In this document: positions 34,887 to 43,848 of the stretch, in pieces
Position numbering within the stretch: position 1 is the stretch's first letter
Layout of the letters: each line of letters starts with the position of its first letter
Assembly (NCBI GenBank): GCA_964405665.1
Contig: CAYOOT010000006.1
Location: 1-64,000, forward strand
From: CAYOOT01 sp964405665
GTDB taxonomy: Bacteria; Bdellovibrionota_C; UBA2361; SZUA-149; CAZDWZ01
Length of the DNA: 64,000 nt
Direction of reading: 5' to 3'
Position numbers and translations under genes: made by a program
Notes under the pieces: model-generated
Database searches by the model: none
Told to the model about the DNA's origin: nothing
What the model saw: only the letters and a program-made list of their open reading frames with translations

Positions 34887-36303
34887 AACACAATTAAAGT
34901 TAATAATCCCCTTTTTTTTCTTCTCCTGCGCGGTGGGACCTGATTTTGTTCCTCCCCAGACTGAAGTAGCCAAAGATTGGCAAGGTAATCCTCAAGCAGA
35001 GAATGCTTTAGTTAAGAAAGACAGTAAAATCGATCTAGAATGGTGGAAGAGTTTTAATGATCCTCTTTTAGTGGAACTAATTGAACAGTCTGTCGGGGAA
35101 AACCTGGATATAAAAACGGCACTTTTGCAGATTAAAGAATCAAGAGCTGTAAGAGACCATGTGCGTGCTGATCTTTTTCCTTCAATTGAAATTAACTCCG
35201 AATATAAAAGAGACAGACAAAGTGAAAATAATGATTTTTCCTTTGATAAATCTTTTTCGGGAAGGGATGCCTATCAAGTGGGATTTGATACCTCTTGGGA
35301 AATGGATATTTTTGGTAAAATTAGAAGGGACATCGAAGCGGCAAAAGCCGATCTTGGCGCTCAGGAAGATGCGGCAAAAAATATTTATTTGATTACATTT
35401 GCAGAAATCGCCAGAAATTACTTGGAACTTCGAACTTTTCAAAAAGAAAAAAATATTATTCAAGAAAATATTGCTTTACAGGAAAAATCTTTAGAATTGG
35501 TCGAAAATAAATTTAAGTATGGAGTGATTTCTAAACTGGATTTATTAAGAGAACAATCTTTGGTTAATTCCACCCGGGCAAAATTACCGGAAGTTGAAAC
35601 TAAAATCTCTACTAAAATTCATGCGCTCTCGATCTTATTGGGGAAAGAACCAAATGTTTTAGCGGAAAAATTAAATCAAATAAAAGAAATTCCAGCACTT
35701 CCTACAGTTGTTCAGGTTGGAGTGCCTTCGGAAATACTAAGAAGAAGACCGGATATCAGGCAAGCAGAAAAAGAAATTGCTGCTGCTACTGCCAGAATTG
35801 GCGTAGCTACTGCTGATTTATTTCCCAGATTTACGCTCAATGGGTACTATGATTTATCTTCGCGTAATTTTTCTAAGTTATTTAATGGCACTAGCGGCAA
35901 TTGGTCAGTTGGTCCTGAAATATCTTGGTATATTCTTTCTGCAAAAAGCATTAATGCTAATATTCGTATCCAAGAAGCCAAAGAACAGCAATCCCTTGTT
36001 CAATATCAAAAAACTGTGCTCAATGCCTTAAAGGAAGTTGAAGATAATATTGTTAGTTTAGAGAATGAACGTTTACGTTATCAAAAACTCCAGGAAAGTT
36101 ATCAAGCAAGTTCCGAATCTGTTGTTCTTGCCAAACAAATGTATGAGCAAGGAACAATTGATTTTATTCGCCTCTTAGAAACCGAAACATCTTTGCTTGC
36201 GGCACAAGATTCTCTTGTGCAAAGCGAAGGAGCATTAGTGATCAACCTACTCTCTTTGTATAAATCCTTAGGCGGTGGTTGGGAAACATTTATAAAAAGC
36301 TGA
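34876..36303 (+). CDS. Outer-membrane efflux lipoprotein (NodT/OprM type)
   Basis: A 475-residue TolC-family channel. The N-terminal lipobox FFFSC is followed by AVGPDFVPPQ, the usual NodT-type mature start. The two outer-membrane-factor repeats are visible: WWKSFNDPLLVELIEQ with FPSIEINSEYKRD in the first, and VPSEILRRRPDIRQAEKEI with FPRFTLNGYYDLSS in the second. It would form the outer-membrane exit of the tripartite pump encoded by this operon. Starts inside the end of tetR. Confidence 0.92.
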   Translation: MISRTQLKLIIPFFFFSCAVGPDFVPPQTEVAKDWQGNPQAENALVKKDSKIDLEWWKSFNDPLLVELIEQSVGENLDIKTALLQIKESRAVRDHVRADLFPSIEINSEYKRDRQSENNDFSFDKSFSGRDAYQVGFDTSWEMDIFGKIRRDIEAAKADLGAQEDAAKNIYLITFAEIARNYLELRTFQKEKNIIQENIALQEKSLELVENKFKYGVISKLDLLREQSLVNSTRAKLPEVETKISTKIHALSILLGKEPNVLAEKLNQIKEIPALPTVVQVGVPSEILRRRPDIRQAEKEIAAATARIGVATADLFPRFTLNGYYDLSSRNFSKLFNGTSGNWSVGPEISWYILSAKSINANIRIQEAKEQQSLVQYQKTVLNALKEVEDNIVSLENERLRYQKLQESYQASSESVVLAKQMYEQGTIDFIRLLETETSLLAAQDSLVQSEGALVINLLSLYKSLGGGWETFIKS

Positions 36304-36314
36304 AATAAAAAATT

Positions 36315-37442
36315 ATGAAAAAACAAATAATAAGAACGTTTTTTGGTTTTCTTGTCGTAGTAGCAATATTTGGATTTATTAAATATTTGCAAATCTCTAA
36401 AGCAATTGCCCAGGGGATGTCCCATAAACCTCCACCTGATGCCATCACCACTATTATTATTAAAGAACAAAGCTGGCAAAAAACCTTAACTGCTGTAGGA
36501 ACTCTTATTCCAGAGCAAGGAATTGTAATTAAAGTAGAAGAGCCGGGCAGAGTGGCAAAAATAGCTTTTGAATCTGGGCAGAAAATCGAGAAAGGAGAAG
36601 TTATTTTGGCCTTGGATACTGCCGTGGAAGAAGCAAATCTTAGTCATGCGGAAGCGATGGAAAAAAGAACCAAGCTCGCACTTGATCGAGCCCTTAAACT
36701 TTTTGAAACAAAATCTGTGTCTAAAGATGAGTTAGATAATTGGCAAGCACAAAACTCGCAGGCTTTGGCTGATATCCGTCTTAATCGGGCAATGATTGAG
36801 AGAAAAGTCTTTAAGGCGCCTTTCTCCGGAAGATTAGGAATTAGGAAAGTTAATTTAGGAGAATATCTTGCTCCCGGCATGGAAATTGTTTCTTTGCAAT
36901 CTTACGATAAGCTTTATATTAATTTTTCATTTCCTCAACAAGAAGTCTCCCAGATAAATGTTGGGCAAACTGTTAATTTTTCTGTAGATGCTTATCCGAA
37001 TAAAGTATTTGAAGGAAAAGTTACTTCGGTTAATCCGGAAGTAAACGAAACAAGCAGGAATTTTCTAGTCCAAGCAACAATAGAAAATAAAGCTGAAGAA
37101 CTAAGGCCGGGAATGTTTGCCCAAGTTTCAGTGAATGTTGGAGAACCCTTCGCCGTGATTGCCATTCCGATAACTAGCATTAATTATGCACCTTATGGTG
37201 ATTCAGTCTATGTGATCGAAAAAATGAATGACCCTCAGGGTAATGAAATCACCGGAGCAAAGCCGCAATCTGTGGAATTGGGAGAGAAAAAAGGAGATCT
37301 TGTAAGAATATTAAAAGGTTTAACTGCCGGACAAGAAGTTGCAACATCAGGGGTTTTTAAACTCCATCCAGGGTCTGCTGTATTTATTAATAACAGTTTA
37401 TCCCCCGGACAAAGCGAGAAACCTCATCCTCAAGATACTTAA
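36315..37442 (+). CDS. RND efflux periplasmic adaptor (membrane fusion protein)
   Basis: A 375-residue adaptor. One N-terminal hydrophobic segment (residues 6-24) anchors it to the inner membrane. A lipoyl-like domain (VKVEEPGRVAKIAFESGQKIEKGEVIL), an alpha-helical hairpin (about 100-150) and beta-barrel domains (FKAPFSGRLGIRKVNLGEYL; GQTVNFSVDAYPNKVFEGKV) follow, as in AcrA/MexA/MdtA. It links the RND permease and the outer-membrane channel encoded on either side. Spacing to neighbours is 11 and 20 bases. Confidence 0.92.
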   Translation: MKKQIIRTFFGFLVVVAIFGFIKYLQISKAIAQGMSHKPPPDAITTIIIKEQSWQKTLTAVGTLIPEQGIVIKVEEPGRVAKIAFESGQKIEKGEVILALDTAVEEANLSHAEAMEKRTKLALDRALKLFETKSVSKDELDNWQAQNSQALADIRLNRAMIERKVFKAPFSGRLGIRKVNLGEYLAPGMEIVSLQSYDKLYINFSFPQQEVSQINVGQTVNFSVDAYPNKVFEGKVTSVNPEVNETSRNFLVQATIENKAEELRPGMFAQVSVNVGEPFAVIAIPITSINYAPYGDSVYVIEKMNDPQGNEITGAKPQSVELGEKKGDLVRILKGLTAGQEVATSGVFKLHPGSAVFINNSLSPGQSEKPHPQDT

Positions 37443-37462
37443 TATTTATTTTGGAGTAATTT

Positions 37463-40400
37463 GTGAAACTTACCGATCTCTTTATCAAACGACCTGTTCT
37501 TGCAATATGCATTAACATCTTGATTTTTGTTGCTGGTTACAAATCATTACAAAGTCTAAATGTCAGACAATATCCCAAAAGTGATATTGCCATAGTGACC
37601 ATTAAAACAGCATATGTCGGAGCCGATGCGGACTTAGTGAGAGGATTTATTACCACGCCACTGGAGCGAGTTATCGCCAGTGCTGATGGGATTGATTATT
37701 TGGAATCACAAAGCCAACAAAGCTTAAGTCAAATTACTGCTCACTTAAAACTAAACTACAATACCAATGATGCTTTAACTCAAATTCAAGCTAAAGTTGC
37801 ACAAGTAAGAAATGATTTACCTCCGGAAGCAGAAGCGCCAATCATCAATGTGGAAAATAGCGATAATCGGATTGCTTCGATGTATTTAAGTTTTTACTCT
37901 AACGATATTCCACAAAACAAAATAACTGATTATCTAACCCGAGTCGTTCAGCCTAAATTATCTTCAGTTGCTGGTGTGCAAAAAGCAGATATTCTGGGAG
38001 CAAGAACTTTTGCGATGAGAGTTTGGCTTAAACCCGAAAAAATGGCTTCTTATAATATCAGTCCATCGCAAGTAAAAGATGTTCTGGCAGCAAATAATTT
38101 TCTTTCTGCAGTAGGTTCTACTAAAGGCTCAATGATCACTGTAAATCTGGTAGCCAATACCGATCTTAAATCTCAAGAAGATTTTAATAATATTGTTGTA
38201 AAAAAAGATGCTGATTCTTTTGTTCGTTTAAGTGATATTGCCGATGTTGTTTTGGGTGCTGAAAGTTATGACGAAGAGGTTCGTTTTGACGGAGAAGCAG
38301 CAACCTTTATGGGTATCTGGGTACTTCCTAATGCCAATTCTCTGGATGTAATTTCAGCAGTAAGAGAGCTTGTTCCTGATATAGAAAAAAATCTTCCGCC
38401 AGGAATGAAAGTAGGAATCCCTTATGATGCAACTCAATATATTCGAAATGCGATACACGATGTAATTAAGACTTTAGTGGAAACTATCTGCATAGTAATT
38501 TTGGTAATCTTTCTTTTCTTAGGTTCGATTCGTTCTGTTTTAGTTCCTGTAGTCGCTATTCCTTTATCCTTAGTGGGTGCAACCACGATAATGATGGCCT
38601 TTGGCTTTACTCTTAATTTATTAACTTTGTTAGCGATTGTTCTTGCCGTGGGATTGGTAGTTGATGATGCCATTGTAATGCTGGAGAATATTGAGCGCCA
38701 TGTTAATGAAGGAATGAAGCCCAAAGAGGCAGCTATTGTTGCTGCAAGAGAATTAGTTGGTCCAACAATCGCCATGACAATTACTCTTGCTGCGGTTTAT
38801 GCTCCAATTGGAATTCAAGGTGGCTTAACCGGTGCTCTATTTAAAGAATTTGCCCTGACTTTATCCGGTGCTGTGATTATTTCCGGTATAGTTGCTTTAA
38901 CACTATCTCCGATGATGTCTTCGAAATTGTTAAAATCGCATCAGGAATCTTCCAGGTTTAAAACTATGGTTGAAAATTTTCTAGATGGACTAAGAGCAAG
39001 ATATTTAAAACTTCTAAAGATTTCTCTAAACTACAGGCCAGCAATCATTACTGCGGCCTTAATGCTAGTTTTATGTTTGCCGATTTTATATATGTTTTCC
39101 AAAAAAGAACTGGCCCCCAGAGAAGATCAGGGAATAATTTTTGGAATTGTGCAATCTGCACCTAATTCTTCCATTGATCAGAATATTCTTTATACCAATG
39201 AAATGACCAAAGTTTATAAAAGCTTTCCCGAATATCAGCACACCTTTCAATTAACGATGCCTAATTCTGGTTTTTCCGGAATGCTAACTACTCCCTGGAA
39301 TCAGCGATCCCGAACTACCCAACAAATGGAAGGAGAAATGTGGGGTAAAATGTCTGTGATCCCTGGAATCAGAGCAATTGTTACTACTCCCCCACCACTA
39401 CCCGGAGGTAGTGATTTTCCGATTGAATTTATTATTTCCTCAACGTTAGAACCAGAGAGAATCTATGATTACGCCAATCAATTAGTAATGAAAGCTTTTC
39501 AAAGCGGAAAGTTTATGTTTGCTGATACTGATTTGAAATATGATCTGCCACAAAGTGAGATTACTCTGGATCGAGATAAAGTTTCATCGCTTGGTTTGTC
39601 GATGCGCACAGTGGGTGAAGATATTTCTACTTTAACCGGTGGAAATTATGTCAACCGTTTTAATATTCAAGGCCGAAGTTATAAAGTCATTCCTCAAGCT
39701 AAACGAATTGATCGCTTAAATCCTGAACAGCTAGAAAATTTTTATATTACAGGACCTAATGACAAATTAATTCCTCTTTCTACAGTTGCCAAGATTAGTA
39801 ATAGAATCCAGCCTCGATCTTTAAACAGGTTTCAACAATTAAATTCAGCTAAAATAACAGGCGTAATCAATCCCGGGGTGAATATCGATCAAGGTCTTAA
39901 GGTATTAGAAGAAGAAGCACATAAAATTCTTCCAAAAGATTTTAATATTGAGTACGCTGGTGAATCCAGGCAATTAAGAAAAGAGCAAAATGCTTTTGCT
40001 GCTACTTTGTTTTTTGCAGTAATCCTAATTTTTCTAGTTATTGCCTCGCAGTTTGAAAGTTTTAGAGACCCCTTAATTATTCTTGCCGGTTCTGTTCCTC
40101 TGGCCCTGGCCGGTGCTTTGATTTTTGTATTTTTCAATGCCACCTCCTTAAACATTTATTCTCAAGTTGGTTTGGTGACACTAGTTGGGCTAATTGCCAA
40201 AAACGGTATTTTGATTGTGGAGTTTGCCAACAAACAACAAGAAAAAGGATTAACCAAACTAGAAGCAATAGTGGAAGCATGTGGAGTTAGACTTAGACCA
40301 GTGCTGATGACATCGGTGGCAACAGTTGTCGGTCATTTTCCGTTAATCTTAGCAACAGGAGCCGGCGCCGGTTCCAGAAATAGTATCGGTGCGGTCTTAG

Positions 40401-40555
40401 TTAGCGGCATGATTATCGGAACATTCTTTACACTGTTTGTTTTGCCGACTATTTATTCTTTGGTTGCCGCTGATCATAAAAAAGATGTTACCAAGCAAGA
40501 TGAAGATTTAAAGCATTTTTCTGGTAATGGACAAGTTGTGAATATTTCTTCTTGA
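37463..40555 (+). CDS. RND multidrug efflux permease (HAE1-like)
   Basis: A 1030-residue inner-membrane drug/proton antiporter. It starts with a GTG at 37463 and the family N-terminus MKLTDLFIKRPVLA. Twelve membrane helices and two large periplasmic loops are evident. Motifs include ESQSQQSLSQITAHLKL, the proton-relay LAVGLVVDDAIVMLENIERH in helix 4, and the C-terminal GLVTLVGLIAKNGILIVEFAN. Closest in style to MexB/MdtB-type pumps. Substrates are unknown. Ends six bases before the convergent ORF6N gene, with no clear terminator. Confidence 0.94.
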   Translation: MKLTDLFIKRPVLAICINILIFVAGYKSLQSLNVRQYPKSDIAIVTIKTAYVGADADLVRGFITTPLERVIASADGIDYLESQSQQSLSQITAHLKLNYNTNDALTQIQAKVAQVRNDLPPEAEAPIINVENSDNRIASMYLSFYSNDIPQNKITDYLTRVVQPKLSSVAGVQKADILGARTFAMRVWLKPEKMASYNISPSQVKDVLAANNFLSAVGSTKGSMITVNLVANTDLKSQEDFNNIVVKKDADSFVRLSDIADVVLGAESYDEEVRFDGEAATFMGIWVLPNANSLDVISAVRELVPDIEKNLPPGMKVGIPYDATQYIRNAIHDVIKTLVETICIVILVIFLFLGSIRSVLVPVVAIPLSLVGATTIMMAFGFTLNLLTLLAIVLAVGLVVDDAIVMLENIERHVNEGMKPKEAAIVAARELVGPTIAMTITLAAVYAPIGIQGGLTGALFKEFALTLSGAVIISGIVALTLSPMMSSKLLKSHQESSRFKTMVENFLDGLRARYLKLLKISLNYRPAIITAALMLVLCLPILYMFSKKELAPREDQGIIFGIVQSAPNSSIDQNILYTNEMTKVYKSFPEYQHTFQLTMPNSGFSGMLTTPWNQRSRTTQQMEGEMWGKMSVIPGIRAIVTTPPPLPGGSDFPIEFIISSTLEPERIYDYANQLVMKAFQSGKFMFADTDLKYDLPQSEITLDRDKVSSLGLSMRTVGEDISTLTGGNYVNRFNIQGRSYKVIPQAKRIDRLNPEQLENFYITGPNDKLIPLSTVAKISNRIQPRSLNRFQQLNSAKITGVINPGVNIDQGLKVLEEEAHKILPKDFNIEYAGESRQLRKEQNAFAATLFFAVILIFLVIASQFESFRDPLIILAGSVPLALAGALIFVFFNATSLNIYSQVGLVTLVGLIAKNGILIVEFANKQQEKGLTKLEAIVEACGVRLRPVLMTSVATVVGHFPLILATGAGAGSRNSIGAVLVSGMIIGTFFTLFVLPTIYSLVAADHKKDVTKQDEDLKHFSGNGQVVNISS

Positions 40556-40561
40556 TACTTT

Positions 40562-41062
40562 TTAAAACCCAATCCTCCTTTTCTTAGGAGACACTGGCTT
40601 TTGTAATTCTTCAATAATCTGAATTATCGCCTTAGCATGCTCATCTGTTCTTGCTTCAATAGACTTAAGTCTTTTAGCTAAAGCTTCATTAGAAAGTAGA
40701 AGCTCTCGAAGTTTGATAAAAGAGCGTATAATTTGAACACTGACAATTACGGCTCTTTCACTTTTAAGAACAGCAGAAAGCATTGCCACACCTTGTTCAG
40801 TAAAGGCATAAGGTCTATCTCTCCTACCGCCATATTGTTTTCCCATCCCCAATCTTTTTTCCAATTCCCGAACTTCTTCAATAGATAATTGAAACATAAA
40901 GTCATCTGGAAAACGCTCTAGATTTCTCGAAACAGCCTTATTTAAATCTCTGGTACCAACTTGATAAAAATGTGCAAGATCACTATCGATCATTACTTTT
41001 AATCCTCTAATTAAATAAATCTTCTGTTGTATTATCTGAGAAGAAAGCAATTCTATTTTCAA
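40562..41062 (-). CDS. ORF6N-domain protein (phage-type DNA-binding)
   Basis: A 166-residue protein with an N-terminal ORF6N domain, related to KilA-N and common in phages and mobile DNA. Conserved parts are IYLIRGLKVMIDSDLAHFY, NKAVSRNLERFPDDFMFQL and YAFTEQGVAMLSAVLKS. The C-terminal half is helical and probably coiled coil. The start is TTG at 41062, since the conserved domain extends upstream of the first internal ATG. Immediately upstream is a 63-base palindrome with TGTTCCAATTTGGAACA at its centre. Chromosomal copies may be remnants of phage or selfish elements; function is uncertain. Confidence 0.85.
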   Translation of the reverse strand: MKIELLSSQIIQQKIYLIRGLKVMIDSDLAHFYQVGTRDLNKAVSRNLERFPDDFMFQLSIEEVRELEKRLGMGKQYGGRRDRPYAFTEQGVAMLSAVLKSERAVIVSVQIIRSFIKLRELLLSNEALAKRLKSIEARTDEHAKAIIQIIEELQKPVSPKKRRIGF

Positions 41063-41087
41063 TTAGCACATTACAAAAATAACTATT

Positions 41088-41150
41088 ATACCAGGCACTT
41101 ACAAACTTGATGTTCCAATTTGGAACATCAAGTTTGTAAGTGCCTGGTAT
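41088..41150. repeat. 63-base near-perfect palindrome upstream of ORF6N gene
   Basis: Two 31-base arms match exactly around a single central base at 41119. The core is TGTTCCAATTTGGAACA. It lies 25 bases upstream of the ORF6N start codon. It could be an operator, a very stable hairpin or a protein-binding end of a selfish element. Confidence 0.9.
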
Positions 41151-41195
41151 TCTTAATAGAAACTCATTAGGAAAAACTGCAATAATTTAAATAGG

Positions 41196-41232
41196 TTACA
41201 AACTTGAAGTTCCAATTTGGAACTCAACTTTG
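41196..41232. repeat. Second, imperfect GTTCCAATTTGGAAC palindrome
   Basis: About 90 bases from the 63-base palindrome the same core recurs as AGTTCCAATTTGGAACT (41208-41224), with the left flank TTACAAACTTGA shared and the right flank diverged. The two copies suggest a repeated binding site rather than a simple terminator. Confidence 0.7.
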
Positions 41233-41330
41233 CAAAATCTCTAAGATTATTATTTTTTCTTGCTGATTATAAATTAGCAATTATTATATTCGCTAAAGCT
41301 GAATAAAAGGTACTTCAGAAAAATTATTTT

Positions 41331-43031
41331 TTAATCACAAGCTGATCCAAAACAATCCTCGCAATATACAGGCTGACAATGGTTCGGAGAATAGGCAGTA
41401 GTGATATTTTCAGCACAGTGATCACATTGTCGCATAAATATTTGTCTAGTGGTGCGACTATTTTGACGTAGCTGATGGCGACAAAAAAAGCAGCTTGCCG
41501 GTAGTGCTAGTCCATTGAGTTTGTGCCATTCTAATTCTAATTGTTGAAGTCGATATCCACGACTACAAACATCACAACGTAAAGTTGCTTTGATCAAACT
41601 TTCCTCTGCTTGTTCTAGGTTATCTGGCAATTCAACTTTATCACTTACCAGAGTAATGTCCTTGTCATCTTCCCAGGAAAAACCCAGAGAACGTGCTTCT
41701 TTAGCTGAAAGCGGATAATGAACCTGTGCTTGCGTAAGATTATACGGAAAGTCTGAAAGCGATGGGGGAAAGAATTCACCCCATTCACCAGTATGCTTCA
41801 TGTGATTTATGAGCTTCGGGACTAACAGAAGATAATCACTCTCTGAATACTGTTTATTCAGAATACAATACTGATTATGCTTTAGGCTAATGCAACCAAA
41901 TAAGTGCGCACAATCATATACGCAATCCATGCAGTAGGCTAAGTTATGCACTCCAAAACTGCAGGCGAAACAACAGCGAATTTGATATGCCTTAGGCCCG
42001 CTATTTGCAGTTTCGATAATTAATTCTCCACCACCGCATTCATCACAATCAAGAAATCCTTTCATGCTGGCAAATGCCTGGGCAGCATACATGCCTTCCC
42101 ATAAATGGTGAGAATCAAAACATTTAATTGCATCCTTACATTCTATTAGATAATTACCACTTACATTTTCATTGCGCACGCCTAGTAGATATCGCTCTGG
42201 AAATGATTTTCGAAAGACTTCAAATAGTTTACGGTATTTCTGCACACCACTCCGATTTTGCAACTCTTGAACTAATTTCTTGTAAACACTGGGTGTGCAA
42301 GGTTTATTTTGAAAATAATATTCCTTATTGCGCAAATTGCAGCACAAAAAACAATTTTTACAACCGATACAGTTTCGAAGAAAATAAGAATCAGAACAAT
42401 TTTCACATTGAGAAATGAAAGCACTATTGTAGCAACGGATACAATCTATTGCTTCGTAACATAACTCCGAATCTTGAACTCGCAAACAGTCCAGAGAAGA
42501 TTTTGAATTATCTAATCCATATGAGTAAAGACAGTCATGGTCATGATTCGAGTTAAACACCAGATAACAATTCTTTAACGCTCCTGTAAAATTAGTATAG
42601 GCAGAATTTTCAGAGTTGATATAATCTGTGTGCAGTGCAACATGCGGAACAACATTTTTAAGTTCTTTTAATTGCTCAAAAAATGGCCTGGAAAAATCAA
42701 TCTTCCGACCATACTCTCGCCCGTCAAATTTATCGCTATGCCAATATTCTGAATTAAAAACAGGATGTCGTACCTCATTTGAAAAATGACTAATGATTGA
42801 CTTTCCAGTGGCATCACAATTACGTTTTACTAAATGTAATTGATTAAGATGAAGAAGCCGTCTCTGAGAACGGCAGCGAGGACATTTTTTTGGATCAGGC
42901 ATGCCAGATTTCTCGCGAAATTCATGTTCCCAATGTGTTATTGCAAATACTTGAGAACAGTCACTGCAATTTTGTTGAGATATTATGTGACCAATCAAAC
43001 CTGAACTATTATTATTTGCATCTATGACCAT
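41331..43031 (-). CDS. Cysteine-rich repeat protein, full length (family member C)
   Basis: A 566-residue member with both terminal modules intact. The N-terminal zinc-ribbon-like module shows NCSDCSQVF, then KKCPRCRSQRR and an RNCDATGKSI segment. Two Cys-rich regions follow, the first ending in CKNCFLCCNLRNKEYY and the second in LFGCISLKHNQYC then NKQYSESDY. Then come GEWGEFFPPSLSDFPYN and a C-terminal module with CDVCSRGYRL, CFFCRHQLR, CDHC and YCEDCFG. ATG at 43031 is preferred over a TTG at 43049. It lies 39 bases downstream of alaX on the same strand and may be co-transcribed with it. Function unknown. Confidence 0.8.
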   Translation of the reverse strand: MVIDANNNSSGLIGHIISQQNCSDCSQVFAITHWEHEFREKSGMPDPKKCPRCRSQRRLLHLNQLHLVKRNCDATGKSIISHFSNEVRHPVFNSEYWHSDKFDGREYGRKIDFSRPFFEQLKELKNVVPHVALHTDYINSENSAYTNFTGALKNCYLVFNSNHDHDCLYSYGLDNSKSSLDCLRVQDSELCYEAIDCIRCYNSAFISQCENCSDSYFLRNCIGCKNCFLCCNLRNKEYYFQNKPCTPSVYKKLVQELQNRSGVQKYRKLFEVFRKSFPERYLLGVRNENVSGNYLIECKDAIKCFDSHHLWEGMYAAQAFASMKGFLDCDECGGGELIIETANSGPKAYQIRCCFACSFGVHNLAYCMDCVYDCAHLFGCISLKHNQYCILNKQYSESDYLLLVPKLINHMKHTGEWGEFFPPSLSDFPYNLTQAQVHYPLSAKEARSLGFSWEDDKDITLVSDKVELPDNLEQAEESLIKATLRCDVCSRGYRLQQLELEWHKLNGLALPASCFFCRHQLRQNSRTTRQIFMRQCDHCAENITTAYSPNHCQPVYCEDCFGSACD

Positions 43032-43070
43032 GAATATATAATATATCAAGCACGAGTTTAAGGAAATATT

Positions 43071-43802
43071 CTACTCCAAAGAAAATTGTAGTGCCCAAGC
43101 ATGATTTTTTTGATCAACTAATTCCAAATCTTGAAATTGCCCCATTTCCGACAAGTTCTTTAAATGAGTTCCGCCGCAGGGATTGGCATCGAGCTCTTCA
43201 ATGATGATCATTCTGACTTTACCTTTGATTTGGATATCGGGGTCTCCAGGGCGAAAAATTGTTTTGAATTTTTCTTTAGCCAGATCAATGCTATTGATAC
43301 TTTCTGCCCAGATTTTTCTTTGATTTTTGCTATGGTCTAGCACCATACTTTTTGCATCTTCGATTACCGCTTGGTCCATTTTAAAAGTTGTCAGGAAATG
43401 CATTTCGCAACTGGAGAGGTCTTCCTTAATTTGCATCCCTTTAGAAACATAATCAGGAGTGATTTTATTGAGCGCACCGGCTAGAGCATGTTGAGCACTG
43501 TGTAGTCTCATTATTTTTTTACGGCGCTCAAAATCAAGCTTGCAAAGAACTTCTACGGATTTCCTGAGAGTTATGATCGGATCTATTTTAATTCGAATAT
43601 CGCCTTTATGTTTTACCAGTTCTAAAACTTCCCTTTCTTCGTTTTCAAAAATAACTTTACCGTAATCTCGGGGTTGGCCGCCGCCTTGGGTAAATAAACT
43701 ATCGCGAAAGCTGAGCAATTGTTTGCCTTCGTGTTCTTCAATAAAATCAAGGATTGTTTTTATTTCGTTACAATAGGAGTCAGTTCTAAAAATTGGGTTC
43801 AT
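43071..43802 (-). CDS. Alanyl-tRNA editing protein (AlaX-like)
   Basis: A 243-residue stand-alone homologue of the editing domain of alanyl-tRNA synthetase. It hydrolyses mischarged Ser- or Gly-tRNA(Ala). The zinc site is visible as RLHSAQHAL (HxxxH) near residue 98 and CGGTHLKNL near 210. The N-terminal part SFRDSLFTQGGGQPRDYG is the AlaRS-like beta-barrel segment. The ATG at 43802 is chosen; the longer frame reaches into the GTAGGGGC hairpin at 43820. It is downstream of a double AsnC-type regulator and upstream of cysteine-rich gene C. Confidence 0.88.
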   Translation of the reverse strand: MNPIFRTDSYCNEIKTILDFIEEHEGKQLLSFRDSLFTQGGGQPRDYGKVIFENEEREVLELVKHKGDIRIKIDPIITLRKSVEVLCKLDFERRKKIMRLHSAQHALAGALNKITPDYVSKGMQIKEDLSSCEMHFLTTFKMDQAVIEDAKSMVLDHSKNQRKIWAESINSIDLAKEKFKTIFRPGDPDIQIKGKVRMIIIEELDANPCGGTHLKNLSEMGQFQDLELVDQKNHAWALQFSLE

Positions 43803-43819
43803 TATTATCCATAATAAAT

Positions 43820-43848
43820 GTAGGGGCACCCATAAAGGGTGCCCCTAC
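43820..43848. repeat. Single hairpin repeat (GTAGGGGC family), copy 4
   Basis: Identical in design and sequence to the hairpin at 23845. It lies between the regulator gene and alaX, and its TAG provides the stop codon of the regulator gene (43845-43847 on the minus strand). Confidence 0.88.

Noticed and set aside
41088..41232. Possible CRISPR or small array from the recurring GTTCCAATTTGGAAC sequence
   Set aside because: Only two copies, unequal spacing and each is a palindrome; no cas genes nearby.
42128..42418. 96-residue plus-strand frame inside cysteine-rich gene C
   Set aside because: Antisense shadow of a clear, motif-rich gene on the other strand.
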